Positions 28,968 through 36,467 of a stretch of DNA of 64,000 nucleotides are shown piece after piece (the stretch's first letter is position 1; each line of letters opens with the position of its first letter). Position numbers and translations under genes: made by a program. This DNA comes from Streptomyces camponoticapitis (GTDB lineage Bacteria; Actinomycetota; Actinomycetes; Streptomycetales; Streptomycetaceae). Location: positions 124,001-188,000 of the forward strand of contig NZ_BMMV01000012.1 of assembly GCF_014646115.1 (NCBI RefSeq), read 5' to 3'. The notes under the pieces were generated by a model. That model searched no databases, was not told the DNA's origin, and worked only from the letters and a program-made list of their open reading frames with translations.

Positions 28968-28983
28968 TGTGACTGATCGCACG
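28968..28983 (+). promoter_or_regulatory. Candidate Crp-binding site upstream of crp
   Basis: TGTGACTGATCGCACG resembles the Crp/FNR consensus TGTGA-N6-TCACA (first half exact, second half degenerate). It lies in the gap between nth and crp, about 125 bases before the crp start, and could serve autoregulation. Confidence 0.4.
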
Positions 28984-29108
28984 TTTTCGACAACGGGTGA
29001 CCGGTACGGAGACAGAGTTGCCTCCGGCCCCGGTCACCCGTGAACATGCAGCACGTCCGGCATCATGGGATCGACGGTCCCCTGAGCAGGTCGACAAGGA
29101 GAGATTTC

Positions 29109-29783
29109 GTGGACGACGTTCTACGACGCGCCCCGCTCTTCGCGGCGCTCGACGACGAGCAGGCCGCGGAGCTCCGCGCCTCGATGAGTGAGACGACGCT
29201 CGCCCGTGGCGACGCGCTGTTCCACGAAGGCGACCCCGGCGACCGCCTGTATGTGGTCACCGAGGGCAAGGTCAAACTGCACCGCACATCCCCCGACGGC
29301 CGGGAGAACATGCTGGCCGTCCTCGGCCCCGGCGAACTGATCGGCGAACTGTCGCTCTTCGACCCGGGCCCGCGCACCGCCACCGCGAGCGCCCTCACCG
29401 AGGTCAAGCTCCTCGGCCTGGGCCACGGCGACCTCCAGCCCTGGCTGAACGCCCGCCCCGAGGTGGCCACCGCGCTGCTGCGCGCCGTCGCCCGGCGCCT
29501 GCGCAAGACGAACGACCAGATGTCCGACCTGGTCTTCTCCGACGTACCGGGCCGTGTCGCCCGTGCGCTCCTCGACCTGTCGCGCCGCTTCGGCGTGCAG
29601 TCGGAGGAAGGCATTCACGTCGTCCACGACCTGACGCAGGAGGAGCTGGCCCAGTTGGTCGGCGCGTCCCGCGAGACGGTCAACAAGGCGCTCGCCGACT
29701 TCGCCCAGCGCGGCTGGCTGCGTCTGGAGGCCCGCGCGGTGATCCTCCTGGACGTCGAACGCCTCGCGAAGCGCTCGCGCTGA
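29109..29783 (+). CDS. crp: cAMP receptor protein Crp
   Basis: A 224-aa Crp/FNR regulator. The N-terminal cyclic-nucleotide-binding domain contains GELIGELSLFDPGPRTATASA, which matches the phosphate-binding cassette. The C-terminal winged helix reads LTQEELAQLVGASRETVNKAL (residues about 174-194). GTG 29109 is preceded by AAGGAGAGA; upstream ATG codons in frame have no such site. In Streptomyces Crp controls germination, development and antibiotic precursors. A terminator follows at 29819. Confidence 0.95.
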   Translation: MDDVLRRAPLFAALDDEQAAELRASMSETTLARGDALFHEGDPGDRLYVVTEGKVKLHRTSPDGRENMLAVLGPGELIGELSLFDPGPRTATASALTEVKLLGLGHGDLQPWLNARPEVATALLRAVARRLRKTNDQMSDLVFSDVPGRVARALLDLSRRFGVQSEEGIHVVHDLTQEELAQLVGASRETVNKALADFAQRGWLRLEARAVILLDVERLAKRSR

Positions 29784-29818
29784 CCCGGACGCCACCGAGG
29801 TCCGGACCACACCGGAAG

Positions 29819-29853
29819 GGCCGCCCGGCTCACCGAGAGCCGGGCGGCCTTCC
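29819..29853 (+). terminator. Terminator of crp
   Basis: Perfect 12-bp stem GGCCGCCCGGCT / AGCCGGGCGGCC with a 7-base loop, followed by TTCC. It can also serve the convergent metallo-hydrolase gene. Confidence 0.85.
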
Positions 29854-29918
29854 GCATGCCCCGGCGGCCCTCCCTGAGGCGTCCCGGGCCGGTGTCCCGG
29901 GCCGGTGCGTTACGTGCG

Positions 29919-30764
29919 TTACGGACCCGGGATCAGTCCGTGCTCCCGCAGGTACTCCAGCTGCGCCCGCACCGACAGCTCCGCCGCCGGCCACAGGGAC
30001 CGGTCCACGCCGCTGCCTCCGTACACATGCGCCACGATCTCCGCCGCCGAGCGGTAGCCGTCCTCCACCGCCGTCTCGACCTGCGCGAGACGGCTCGCGC
30101 GGTGCGCGAGGTAGTACTCGACCGCGCCCTGCGCGTCCTCCAGTACGGGGCCGTGGCCCGGCAGCACCGTATGGACGCCGTCGTCGACCGTGAGCGAGCG
30201 CAGCCGCCGCAGCGAGTCGACGTAGTCGCCGAGCCTGCCGTCCGGGTGGGCCACCATCGTCGTACCGCGCCCGAGGATCGTGTCGCCCGTCAGCACCGCG
30301 CGGTCGGCGGGCAGATGGAAGCAGAGCGAGTCGGAGGTGTGCCCGGGGGTCGCCACGACGCGCAGCTCCAGCCCGCCCGCGGTGACGACGTCCCCGGCCG
30401 CCAGCCCCTCGTCGCCGAGGCGCAGCGCCGGGTCCAGGGCCCGTACGGGCGTACGGGTCAGCTCGGCGAAGCGCGCCGCGCCCTCCGCGTGGTCCGGGTG
30501 GCCGTGGGTGAGGAGGGTCAGCGCGACGCGCTTGCCCGCCTCCTCGGCGGTGGCCACGACCGCCCGCAGATGCGTTTCGTCGAGCGGGCCGGGATCGATC
30601 ACGACCGCGAGCCCCGAGTCCGGCTCGGAGAGGATCCAGGTGTTCGTGCCGTCGAGGGTCATCGCCGACGCGTTGGGCGCGAGCACGTTGACCGCGCGGG
30701 CCGTCGCGGCGCCCGACAGGACGCCTCCGCGCGGCTGTCCCGGCAGGGCCGCCGCGTCCGTCAT
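29919..30764 (-). CDS. MBL-fold metallo-hydrolase (LACTB2/glyoxalase II-like)
   Basis: A 281-aa metallo-beta-lactamase-fold protein. The metal-binding motif THGHPDH is near residue 86, further ligands are in ATPGHTSDS, DTILGRG and LPGHGPV. In related proteins this fold hydrolyses thioesters or RNA; substrate here unknown. The ATG overlaps the stop of the upstream NUDIX gene (ATGA), so the pair forms an operon. Confidence 0.88.
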   Translation of the reverse strand: MTDAAALPGQPRGGVLSGAATARAVNVLAPNASAMTLDGTNTWILSEPDSGLAVVIDPGPLDETHLRAVVATAEEAGKRVALTLLTHGHPDHAEGAARFAELTRTPVRALDPALRLGDEGLAAGDVVTAGGLELRVVATPGHTSDSLCFHLPADRAVLTGDTILGRGTTMVAHPDGRLGDYVDSLRRLRSLTVDDGVHTVLPGHGPVLEDAQGAVEYYLAHRASRLAQVETAVEDGYRSAAEIVAHVYGGSGVDRSLWPAAELSVRAQLEYLREHGLIPGP

Positions 30765-31630
30765 CGGTCCCCACCCGCCAGCGGCACGCGCTTGGTGAAC
30801 TCGTCCTGGCCCGGCCAGCTCAGCACCACCTCGTCACCCTCCACCCTCGGTCTGGCCAGCACGGGCGCCAGGTCCCGCCCCACGGCGGCTTCGAGGGCCT
30901 CGGCGGCGGAGCCGTACGTCTGGAGCTCGCGCAGGGTCGCCACGGTGGGGGGCATCATCAGCAGTTCGCCCGCGTCGTATCCGAGTGCCGCGTCGGCGGG
31001 CCGGATCCACACCGTGTGGTCGGCCTCCGTAGAAGCGTTGCGCGTACGCTGCCCGGTCGGCAGCGCGGCCACGAAGAACCAGGTGTCGTACCTCTTGGGC
31101 TCGAACTCCGGGGTGATCCACCGGGTCCAGGCCGCCAGCAGATCGCTGCGCAGTGTCAGACCGCGCCGGTCGAGGAATTCCGCGAAGGACAGCTCACGGT
31201 CGACGAGAGCGGCCCGGTCGGCCTCCCAGTCGTCCCCCGTGGTGTCGCCGACGACGGTCTCGGCCGTCTCCCCCGCCAGCAGGACGCCGGCCTCCTCGTA
31301 CGTCTCGCGCACCGCCGCGCAGACGATGGCCTGTGCCGACGCGGCGTCCACGCCGAGCCGCCGGGCCCACACGTCGCGCCCCGGGCCCGCCCAGCGGACG
31401 AGCCGGTCGTCGTCGCGCGGGTCGACGCCGCCGCCGGGATAGGCGTAGGCACCCCCGGCGAAGGCCATGGAGGTGCTGCGGCGCAGCATATGTACGGAGG
31501 GTCCGTCGACGGCGTCGCGCAGCAGCATCACGGTCGCGGCCCGCCGTGCGGGGGCGACGGTGAGCTCGCCCTGGGCGAGCGCGCGGATGCGGCCGGACCA
31601 CTCGGGCGGGAACCACTGACCATTGGGCAT
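30761..31630 (-). CDS. NUDIX hydrolase, NUDT19-like
   Basis: A 289-aa protein. The nudix box is split by an insertion: GGGVDPRDDD is followed about 35 residues later by AAVRETYEEAGVLL. This arrangement is typical of the NUDT19/RP2-like group. A C-terminal domain of about 120 residues includes RWITPEFEPKRYDTWFFVA. Start ATG 31630. It is translationally coupled with the metallo-hydrolase gene downstream. Substrate unknown; CoA derivatives are possible by analogy. Confidence 0.87.
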   Translation of the reverse strand: MPNGQWFPPEWSGRIRALAQGELTVAPARRAATVMLLRDAVDGPSVHMLRRSTSMAFAGGAYAYPGGGVDPRDDDRLVRWAGPGRDVWARRLGVDAASAQAIVCAAVRETYEEAGVLLAGETAETVVGDTTGDDWEADRAALVDRELSFAEFLDRRGLTLRSDLLAAWTRWITPEFEPKRYDTWFFVAALPTGQRTRNASTEADHTVWIRPADAALGYDAGELLMMPPTVATLRELQTYGSAAEALEAAVGRDLAPVLARPRVEGDEVVLSWPGQDEFTKRVPLAGGDR

Positions 31631-31770
31631 GCCGGGATGCTACGGGCTTCCCCGGCGATGTTCGAGAGCCACCTTCCCGGGGTGCGGGGACCCCGGGAGG
31701 GCACGCGGCCGGCCGGCCCACCCCAGGCGGCCCGGCCGGACTCGCGGACCCTTCGGTCCACTCGGTCCGC

Positions 31771-32241
31771 TCAGTCCGCGGCCACTTCCACCTGGATCTC
31801 GATCTCGACGGGTGCGTCCAGCGGCAGGACGGCGACTCCCACCGCGCTGCGCGCGTGCACACCCTTGTCCCCGAAGACCTGACCGAACAGCTCGCTCGCC
31901 CCGTTGAGGACGGCGGGCTGGCCCGTGAAGTCCGACGCGGAAGCGACGAACCCCACGACCTTCACGACGCGCTCCACGCGGTCCAGGTCGCCGATGACGG
32001 ACTTCACGGCGGCCAGCGCGTTCAGCGCGCAGACCCGGGCGAGGTCCTTGGCCTCCTCCGGCGTCACCTCGGCGCCGACCTTGCCGGTCACCGGAAGCTT
32101 GCCCTCCACCATCGGGAGCTGCCCCGCCGTGTAGACGTACACCCCGGACCGTACGGCCGGCTGATACGCCGCCAGAGGCGGTACGACCTGCGGAACCGTC
32201 AGCCCCAGTTCAGCGAGGGCCGCCTCGACCACGCCGCTCAC
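31771..32241 (-). CDS. RidA family protein
   Basis: A 156-aa YjgF/YER057c/UK114 protein, the family that deaminates reactive enamine/imine intermediates. Conserved elements include VYTAGQLPMVEGKLPVTGKV and ARSAVGVAVLPLDAPVEIEI. GTG 32241 overlaps the stop of the DUF4177 gene (GTGA). The usual arginine of active RidA proteins is not clearly placed, so enzymatic activity is uncertain. Two-gene operon with the DUF4177 gene. Confidence 0.87.
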   Translation of the reverse strand: MSGVVEAALAELGLTVPQVVPPLAAYQPAVRSGVYVYTAGQLPMVEGKLPVTGKVGAEVTPEEAKDLARVCALNALAAVKSVIGDLDRVERVVKVVGFVASASDFTGQPAVLNGASELFGQVFGDKGVHARSAVGVAVLPLDAPVEIEIQVEVAAD

Positions 32242-32399
32242 GCGGACTTCTCTCGCTTCAGATAGGCCACCAGCTGCTCGGGGTTGTTCGGCCCCGGAAT
32301 GACCTGGACCAGCTCCCAGCCGTCCTCGCCCCAGGTGTCCAGAATCTGCTTCGTCGCGTGCACGAGAAGAGGCACCGTCGCGTATTCCCACTTCGTCAT
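32238..32399 (-). CDS. DUF4177-type small protein
   Basis: A 53-aa protein starting MTKWEYATVPLLVHA and containing DTWGEDGWELVQVI, the signature of the DUF4177 family. The start lacks a ribosome site; TACAGT six bases before the ATG suggests a leaderless transcript. Function unknown. It is conserved in Streptomyces at this position, divergent from the ArsA-like pair. Confidence 0.85.
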   Translation of the reverse strand: MTKWEYATVPLLVHATKQILDTWGEDGWELVQVIPGPNNPEQLVAYLKREKSA

Positions 32400-32516
32400 G
32401 GGCCGACTGTATCGGCACCACGCCACGGCCTCGTACGGAGCCCGAGGGGGATCTCGTACGGAGCCTCCCGGCGACCACGTGCGTAGCCCGGGGCCCGACT
32501 GGTTAGGCTCGAATGT

Positions 32517-33476
32517 GTGAGCAGGCTCCAGGTCGTCAGCGGCAAGGGCGGGACCGGTAAGACCACGGTCGCCGCGGCCCTCGCGCTCGCCCTCGCGACG
32601 GAGGGCAAGCGCACCCTCCTTGTGGAGGTCGAGGGCAGACAGGGCATCGCACAGCTCTTCGAAACGGAGGCGCTTCCTTACGAGGAACGGAAGATCGCCG
32701 TCGCCCCGGGCGGCGGCGAGGTGTACGCGCTGGCCATAGACGCCGAGCGCGCGCTTCTCGACTACCTCCAGATGTTCTACAAGCTCGGCAGCGCGGGCCG
32801 CGCCCTCAAGAAGATCGGCGCCATCGACTTCGCCACCACCATCGCGCCGGGCGTCCGGGACGTCCTGCTGACGGGCAAGGCGTGCGAGGCCGTACGCCGC
32901 CGGGACAAGCGGGGCGAGTTCAGTTACGACTACGTGGTGATGGACGCGCCGCCCACCGGGCGCATCACGCGCTTCCTGAACGTGAACGACGAGGTGGCCG
33001 GCCTCGCGAAGATAGGGCCGATATACAACCAGGCGCAGGCCGTCATGCGGGTGCTCAAGTCGCCCGGGACCGCCGTGCATCTGGTGACGCTCCTTGAGGA
33101 GATGCCGGTCCAGGAGACCGCCGACGGCATCGGTGAGCTGCGCGGCGCCGAACTGCCCGTCGGCAAGGTGATCGTGAACATGGTGCGCCCCCACGTCCTC
33201 GATGAGGAGGCGGTCAACGGCGTGGCGGGCGACCGTCGCAAGGAGGTCACCAAGGCGCTCGCGGCGGCCGGGGTGAGCGCGCCCACGAAGCTCGTCGGAC
33301 CGCTCCTGGAGCAGGCCGCCGAGCACGCGCAGCGCGTGGAGCTGGAGCGCGAGCAGCGCGCGCTCCTGGCGAAGCTCGGGCTGCCGACGTACGAACTCCC
33401 CCTGATCGGCGAGGGCATGGACCTCGCCGGTCTGTACCGCCTGGCGGGGGAGCTACGGAATCTTGGGGAGGCCTGA
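32517..33476 (+). CDS. ArsA/GET3-like ATPase, first of pair
   Basis: A 319-aa P-loop ATPase. Walker A is GKGGTGKTT (residues 8-16) and the Walker B-type segment is YDYVVMDAPPTGRI. It resembles the anion-transporting ATPases that actinobacteria encode in pairs next to wblA. The GTG start follows TTAGGCT by few bases, so the message is likely leaderless. The TGA stop overlaps the ATG of the second ATPase by one base, implying a heterodimer. Substrate unknown; no arsenite pump is present. Confidence 0.9.
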   Translation: MSRLQVVSGKGGTGKTTVAAALALALATEGKRTLLVEVEGRQGIAQLFETEALPYEERKIAVAPGGGEVYALAIDAERALLDYLQMFYKLGSAGRALKKIGAIDFATTIAPGVRDVLLTGKACEAVRRRDKRGEFSYDYVVMDAPPTGRITRFLNVNDEVAGLAKIGPIYNQAQAVMRVLKSPGTAVHLVTLLEEMPVQETADGIGELRGAELPVGKVIVNMVRPHVLDEEAVNGVAGDRRKEVTKALAAAGVSAPTKLVGPLLEQAAEHAQRVELEREQRALLAKLGLPTYELPLIGEGMDLAGLYRLAGELRNLGEA

Positions 33477-34777
33477 TGACTCTGGACCCGGCGGCGGCCC
33501 CGCTCGAAGTCGATCCGCTGCTCGACGCCCCGGAGACGCGCATCATCGTGTGCTGCGGTTCCGGCGGTGTCGGCAAGACGACGACGGCGGCGGCTCTCGG
33601 CGTACGGGCGGCGGAACGTGGCCGCAAGGTGGTCGTGCTGACGATCGACCCGGCCCGCCGGCTCGCCCAGTCCATGGGCATCGACTCCCTCGACAACACC
33701 CCGCGACAGGTCAAGGGCATCGAAGGCCCCGGTGAACTGCACGCGATGATGCTCGACATGAAGCGCACCTTCGACGAGATCGTCGAGGCGCACGCGGACC
33801 AGGACCGGGCACGCGCCATCCTGGAGAACCCCTTCTACCAGTCCCTGTCGGCCGGCTTCGCGGGCACGCAGGAGTACATGGCGATGGAGAAGCTGGGGCA
33901 GCTGCGGGCCCGCGAGGAGTGGGACCTGATCGTCGTCGACACCCCGCCGTCGCGCTCCGCGCTGGACTTCCTGGACGCGCCGAAGCGGCTGGGCTCGTTC
34001 CTGGACGGGAAGTTCATCCGGCTGCTGATGGCTCCCGCGAAGATGGGCGGCCGGGCCGGGATGAAGTTCCTGAACGTCGGGATGTCGATGATGACCGGCA
34101 CCCTCGGGAAGCTGCTCGGCGGCCAATTCCTGCGTGACGTGCAGACGTTCGTGGCCGCCATGGACACGATGTTCGGCGGATTCCGTACGCGCGCGGACGC
34201 GACGTACCGGCTGCTCCAGGCGCCCGGCACCGCGTTCCTGGTGGTCGCGGCCCCGGAGCGGGACGCGCTGCGCGAGGCGGCGTACTTCGTGGAGCGGCTG
34301 GCGGCCGAGGGGATGCCGCTCGCCGGTCTGGTCCTCAACCGCGTGCACGGCAGCGGCGCCGCCCGGCTGTCGGCCGAGCGGGCGCGGGCCGCCGCGGAAA
34401 ATCTTGAAGAGGGCCGCATTGTGGATCAGGCCCACGGGAAGAAAGGTGTTGGCGAGGCCGCCGCCCCCGCGGACTCCTCTCCCGACGCCCCCCAGGCACC
34501 CCACACGTCCGACCAACTCCCGCACCCAGAACAGGAATCACAGTCGTCCGCACAGCCGTCGGTGAATCAGCTGACGGCCGGTCTACTGCGCCTGCACGCC
34601 GAGCGGATGCAGGTGCTCAAGCGTGAGCAGCGCACCCGCGACCGCTTCACCGCGCTCCACCCGGAGGTGCCGGTGGCCGAGGTGGCCGCGCTGCCCAGTG
34701 ACGTACACGACCTCGCCGGGCTCCGGACCATCGGTGACCGCCTCGCGGGCGGAAGCACGGCGACCGGGGCCGCGTAG
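33476..34777 (+). CDS. ArsA/GET3-like ATPase, second of pair
   Basis: A 433-aa paralogue of the preceding gene. Walker A reads CGSGGVGKTTTAA (near 24-36) and the switch segment DLIVVDTPPSRSALDFLDAP is typical of the ArsA family. An extra Pro/Gln/Ser-rich linker (about residues 320-365) interrupts the C-terminal part. Translationally coupled to the first ATPase. In mycobacteria the matching pair also lies beside the wblA homologue. Confidence 0.9.
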   Translation: MTLDPAAAPLEVDPLLDAPETRIIVCCGSGGVGKTTTAAALGVRAAERGRKVVVLTIDPARRLAQSMGIDSLDNTPRQVKGIEGPGELHAMMLDMKRTFDEIVEAHADQDRARAILENPFYQSLSAGFAGTQEYMAMEKLGQLRAREEWDLIVVDTPPSRSALDFLDAPKRLGSFLDGKFIRLLMAPAKMGGRAGMKFLNVGMSMMTGTLGKLLGGQFLRDVQTFVAAMDTMFGGFRTRADATYRLLQAPGTAFLVVAAPERDALREAAYFVERLAAEGMPLAGLVLNRVHGSGAARLSAERARAAAENLEEGRIVDQAHGKKGVGEAAAPADSSPDAPQAPHTSDQLPHPEQESQSSAQPSVNQLTAGLLRLHAERMQVLKREQRTRDRFTALHPEVPVAEVAALPSDVHDLAGLRTIGDRLAGGSTATGAA

Positions 34778-34988
34778 CCGACGGGTGTGGGGCGCCCGCC
34801 AGGGCGTGCTCCGCGCCTGCCCGCGCGCTGGGTACCCGCGAACCGGCGCACTCGCGCACCAGCGCGCGCCGTACCGACGCGCTCGGCACCGACATGCTTG
34901 ATATCCGCGTGCCTGGCACCTGGCCTGCTTGGTACCGGCGCGTACTCGTAACCCGCGCCCACCCGCTTGCCTGCCGTACGGCGGCGGC

Positions 34989-35366
34989 CTACCCCACCGC
35001 CGCCCATGTCTCGTCGATGACGTCGACGTAATGGCGCGAGCCGTACGTCTCGTCGTCGTCCTCAAGGCCGGCGGGCAGAATGCCCGCGCTGCGCTCGTAC
35101 TCGGTGCGTGCGGTTTCGAGCAGCCGTCGCCAAGAGGTGACAGTGGGGCGTCTGCGCAGCAATGCGCGTCGCTCCCGCTCGGTCATTCCGCCCCACACGC
35201 CGAATTCGACGCGGTTGTCCAGCGCGTCAGCCAGGCACTCCGTCCGCACCGGGCATCCGGTGCACACCGCCTTGGCCCTGTTCTGCGCTGCGCCCTGTAC
35301 GAACAATTCATCCGGATCGGTAGTGCGGCATGCTGCTTGCGCACTCCAGTCGGTTACCCAGCCCAT
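34989..35366 (-). CDS. wblA: WhiB-like regulator WblA
   Basis: A 125-aa WhiB-family protein. Cluster ligands are Cys in QAACRTTDP and in AVCTGCPVRTEC (CxxCx5C), followed by the turn GVWGGMTERERR. It starts MGWVTDWSAQAACRT, the canonical WblA N-terminus; the ATG at 35366 has GGGAGAGG some 12 bases upstream. The C-terminus (DDDETYGSRHYVDVIDETWAAVG) is a little longer than in some species. WblA represses antibiotic production and is needed for aerial hyphae to become spores. The upstream region is long and probably regulatory. Confidence 0.93.
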   Translation of the reverse strand: MGWVTDWSAQAACRTTDPDELFVQGAAQNRAKAVCTGCPVRTECLADALDNRVEFGVWGGMTERERRALLRRRPTVTSWRRLLETARTEYERSAGILPAGLEDDDETYGSRHYVDVIDETWAAVG

Positions 35367-35781
35367 CCCGGCGCCGTCCTCTCCCGAATCGAGGCTCCCC
35401 CACGGCGGAAGCGGCATATTCACCGCTGCCAGTTGAGGACGTTACGGAAGGTGGGCACAGCACAACACCCCCTTCGGGCCCAATCTTGAATGGCCCGAAC
35501 GGACTATGCGTACGCGGCAGATCACCCAGGGGAGTGACCCGGGGACATGTGCGACGAACCCGACAAGTCGGGTCAACTCTCCTGAGTCGCAACGGACGTC
35601 AGAGGACGTACCGGGCGGAATCGGACGGGTCTTCCGACGCTTTACGGTTAGCCGGATGTTCACGTCGGTGACTTGATACGAAACCGCACTGCTGTGACAG
35701 TTGAGTGCAGCTTAGGCCAGAGCCTTTGTGTGTGTCCGGCGAATGAGAACGTAGACACCTCACGTTGCTATGCCGTCAAGT
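35367..35781 (-). promoter_or_regulatory. Long upstream region of wblA
   Basis: No gene is recognised in about 415 bases before wblA. It contains an 8-bp inverted repeat (TTCGGGCC 35473-35480 with GGCCCGAA 35492-35499). The Streptomyces wblA gene is known to have an extended upstream control region; specific operators cannot be assigned from the sequence alone. Confidence 0.45.
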
Positions 35782-36084
35782 TCATGGGACGAGTCCTCCG
35801 TTCACGGCGCGGAGGTAGAGCCGCTGATGCCACTCGTTGGCGTCCGGTCCGGAGTCGGTGGCCAGGACGGGGTTGGGGCCAGTTTCGATGAGGTGGAGAA
35901 GGGTCCAGGCGACGCCGTAGCAGTCGTCCGGGCCGAAGCAGGAGACGAGCGCTCGGGCTTCCTCTCCCGTGACTGGCTTCGAAATCGCTTCGAGTTGCGC
36001 GACACGCCTGTCGAGCTCGTCTTCGCTCGCGTCCCGATCGGGGAGCGGGCCGTCGGTGACGAACGTCTGCACTTCGGGTCTCAT
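35782..36084 (-). CDS. Small hypothetical protein
   Basis: A 100-aa acidic protein, soluble by composition, with no recognised domain. It contains SEDELDRRVAQLEAISKPVTGEEARALVSCFGPDDCYGVAW. The codon bias is normal for the genome, and the frame is better than the overlapping plus-strand frame. ATG 36084 lacks an obvious ribosome site. It lies on its own between wblA and the PBP gene. Function unknown. Confidence 0.68.
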   Translation of the reverse strand: MRPEVQTFVTDGPLPDRDASEDELDRRVAQLEAISKPVTGEEARALVSCFGPDDCYGVAWTLLHLIETGPNPVLATDSGPDANEWHQRLYLRAVNGGLVP

Positions 36085-36467
36085 GGGCGAATGATCGGCT
36101 GCCTTCGATTCTGTGGGCAAGGCGCCTTGGCTGGTCAGGCTGCCGCCGCCGGACGGCACCAGGTCTCAGCCGAGGCCTCATGGGCCAGGCTGGCTTGAGG
36201 AGTCCGTCCGGCGCCGACGAAGGTGGCGGCGGCCACGAGGAACGCCGGACGCCGCCGCTCTACATGGAGACGTCGAGGTCTGGTGTTAAGAAGGCATCCG
36301 CCCGACGCCCATGTGACCGCCACCACCACTCGCACGCAGACCGCGCACCGATCTACGTTGAGGCCTCGACGGCCTGGCTGCACCTGGATGTCACGGTCTG
36401 GTACTCGAACGCTCCGAGAAGCCCCTGCTCCTGCAGAACGCCCTTAACTACGGATTAGGCTGCTGTC
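36085..36467. other. Intergenic region upstream of the PBP gene
   Basis: No gene is recognised. The local base composition is less extreme than in the neighbours, and several short frames overlap with no family resemblance. It must contain the promoter of the PBP gene. Confidence 0.5.

Noticed and set aside
29919..30764. True beta-lactamase conferring resistance
   Set aside because: The metallo-fold and LACTB2-like sequence with no signal peptide point to a cytosolic hydrolase.
32517..34777. Arsenic resistance operon
   Set aside because: The ATPase pair resembles ArsA only in the P-loop fold; no ArsB, ArsC or ArsR gene is present and the locus is conserved core.
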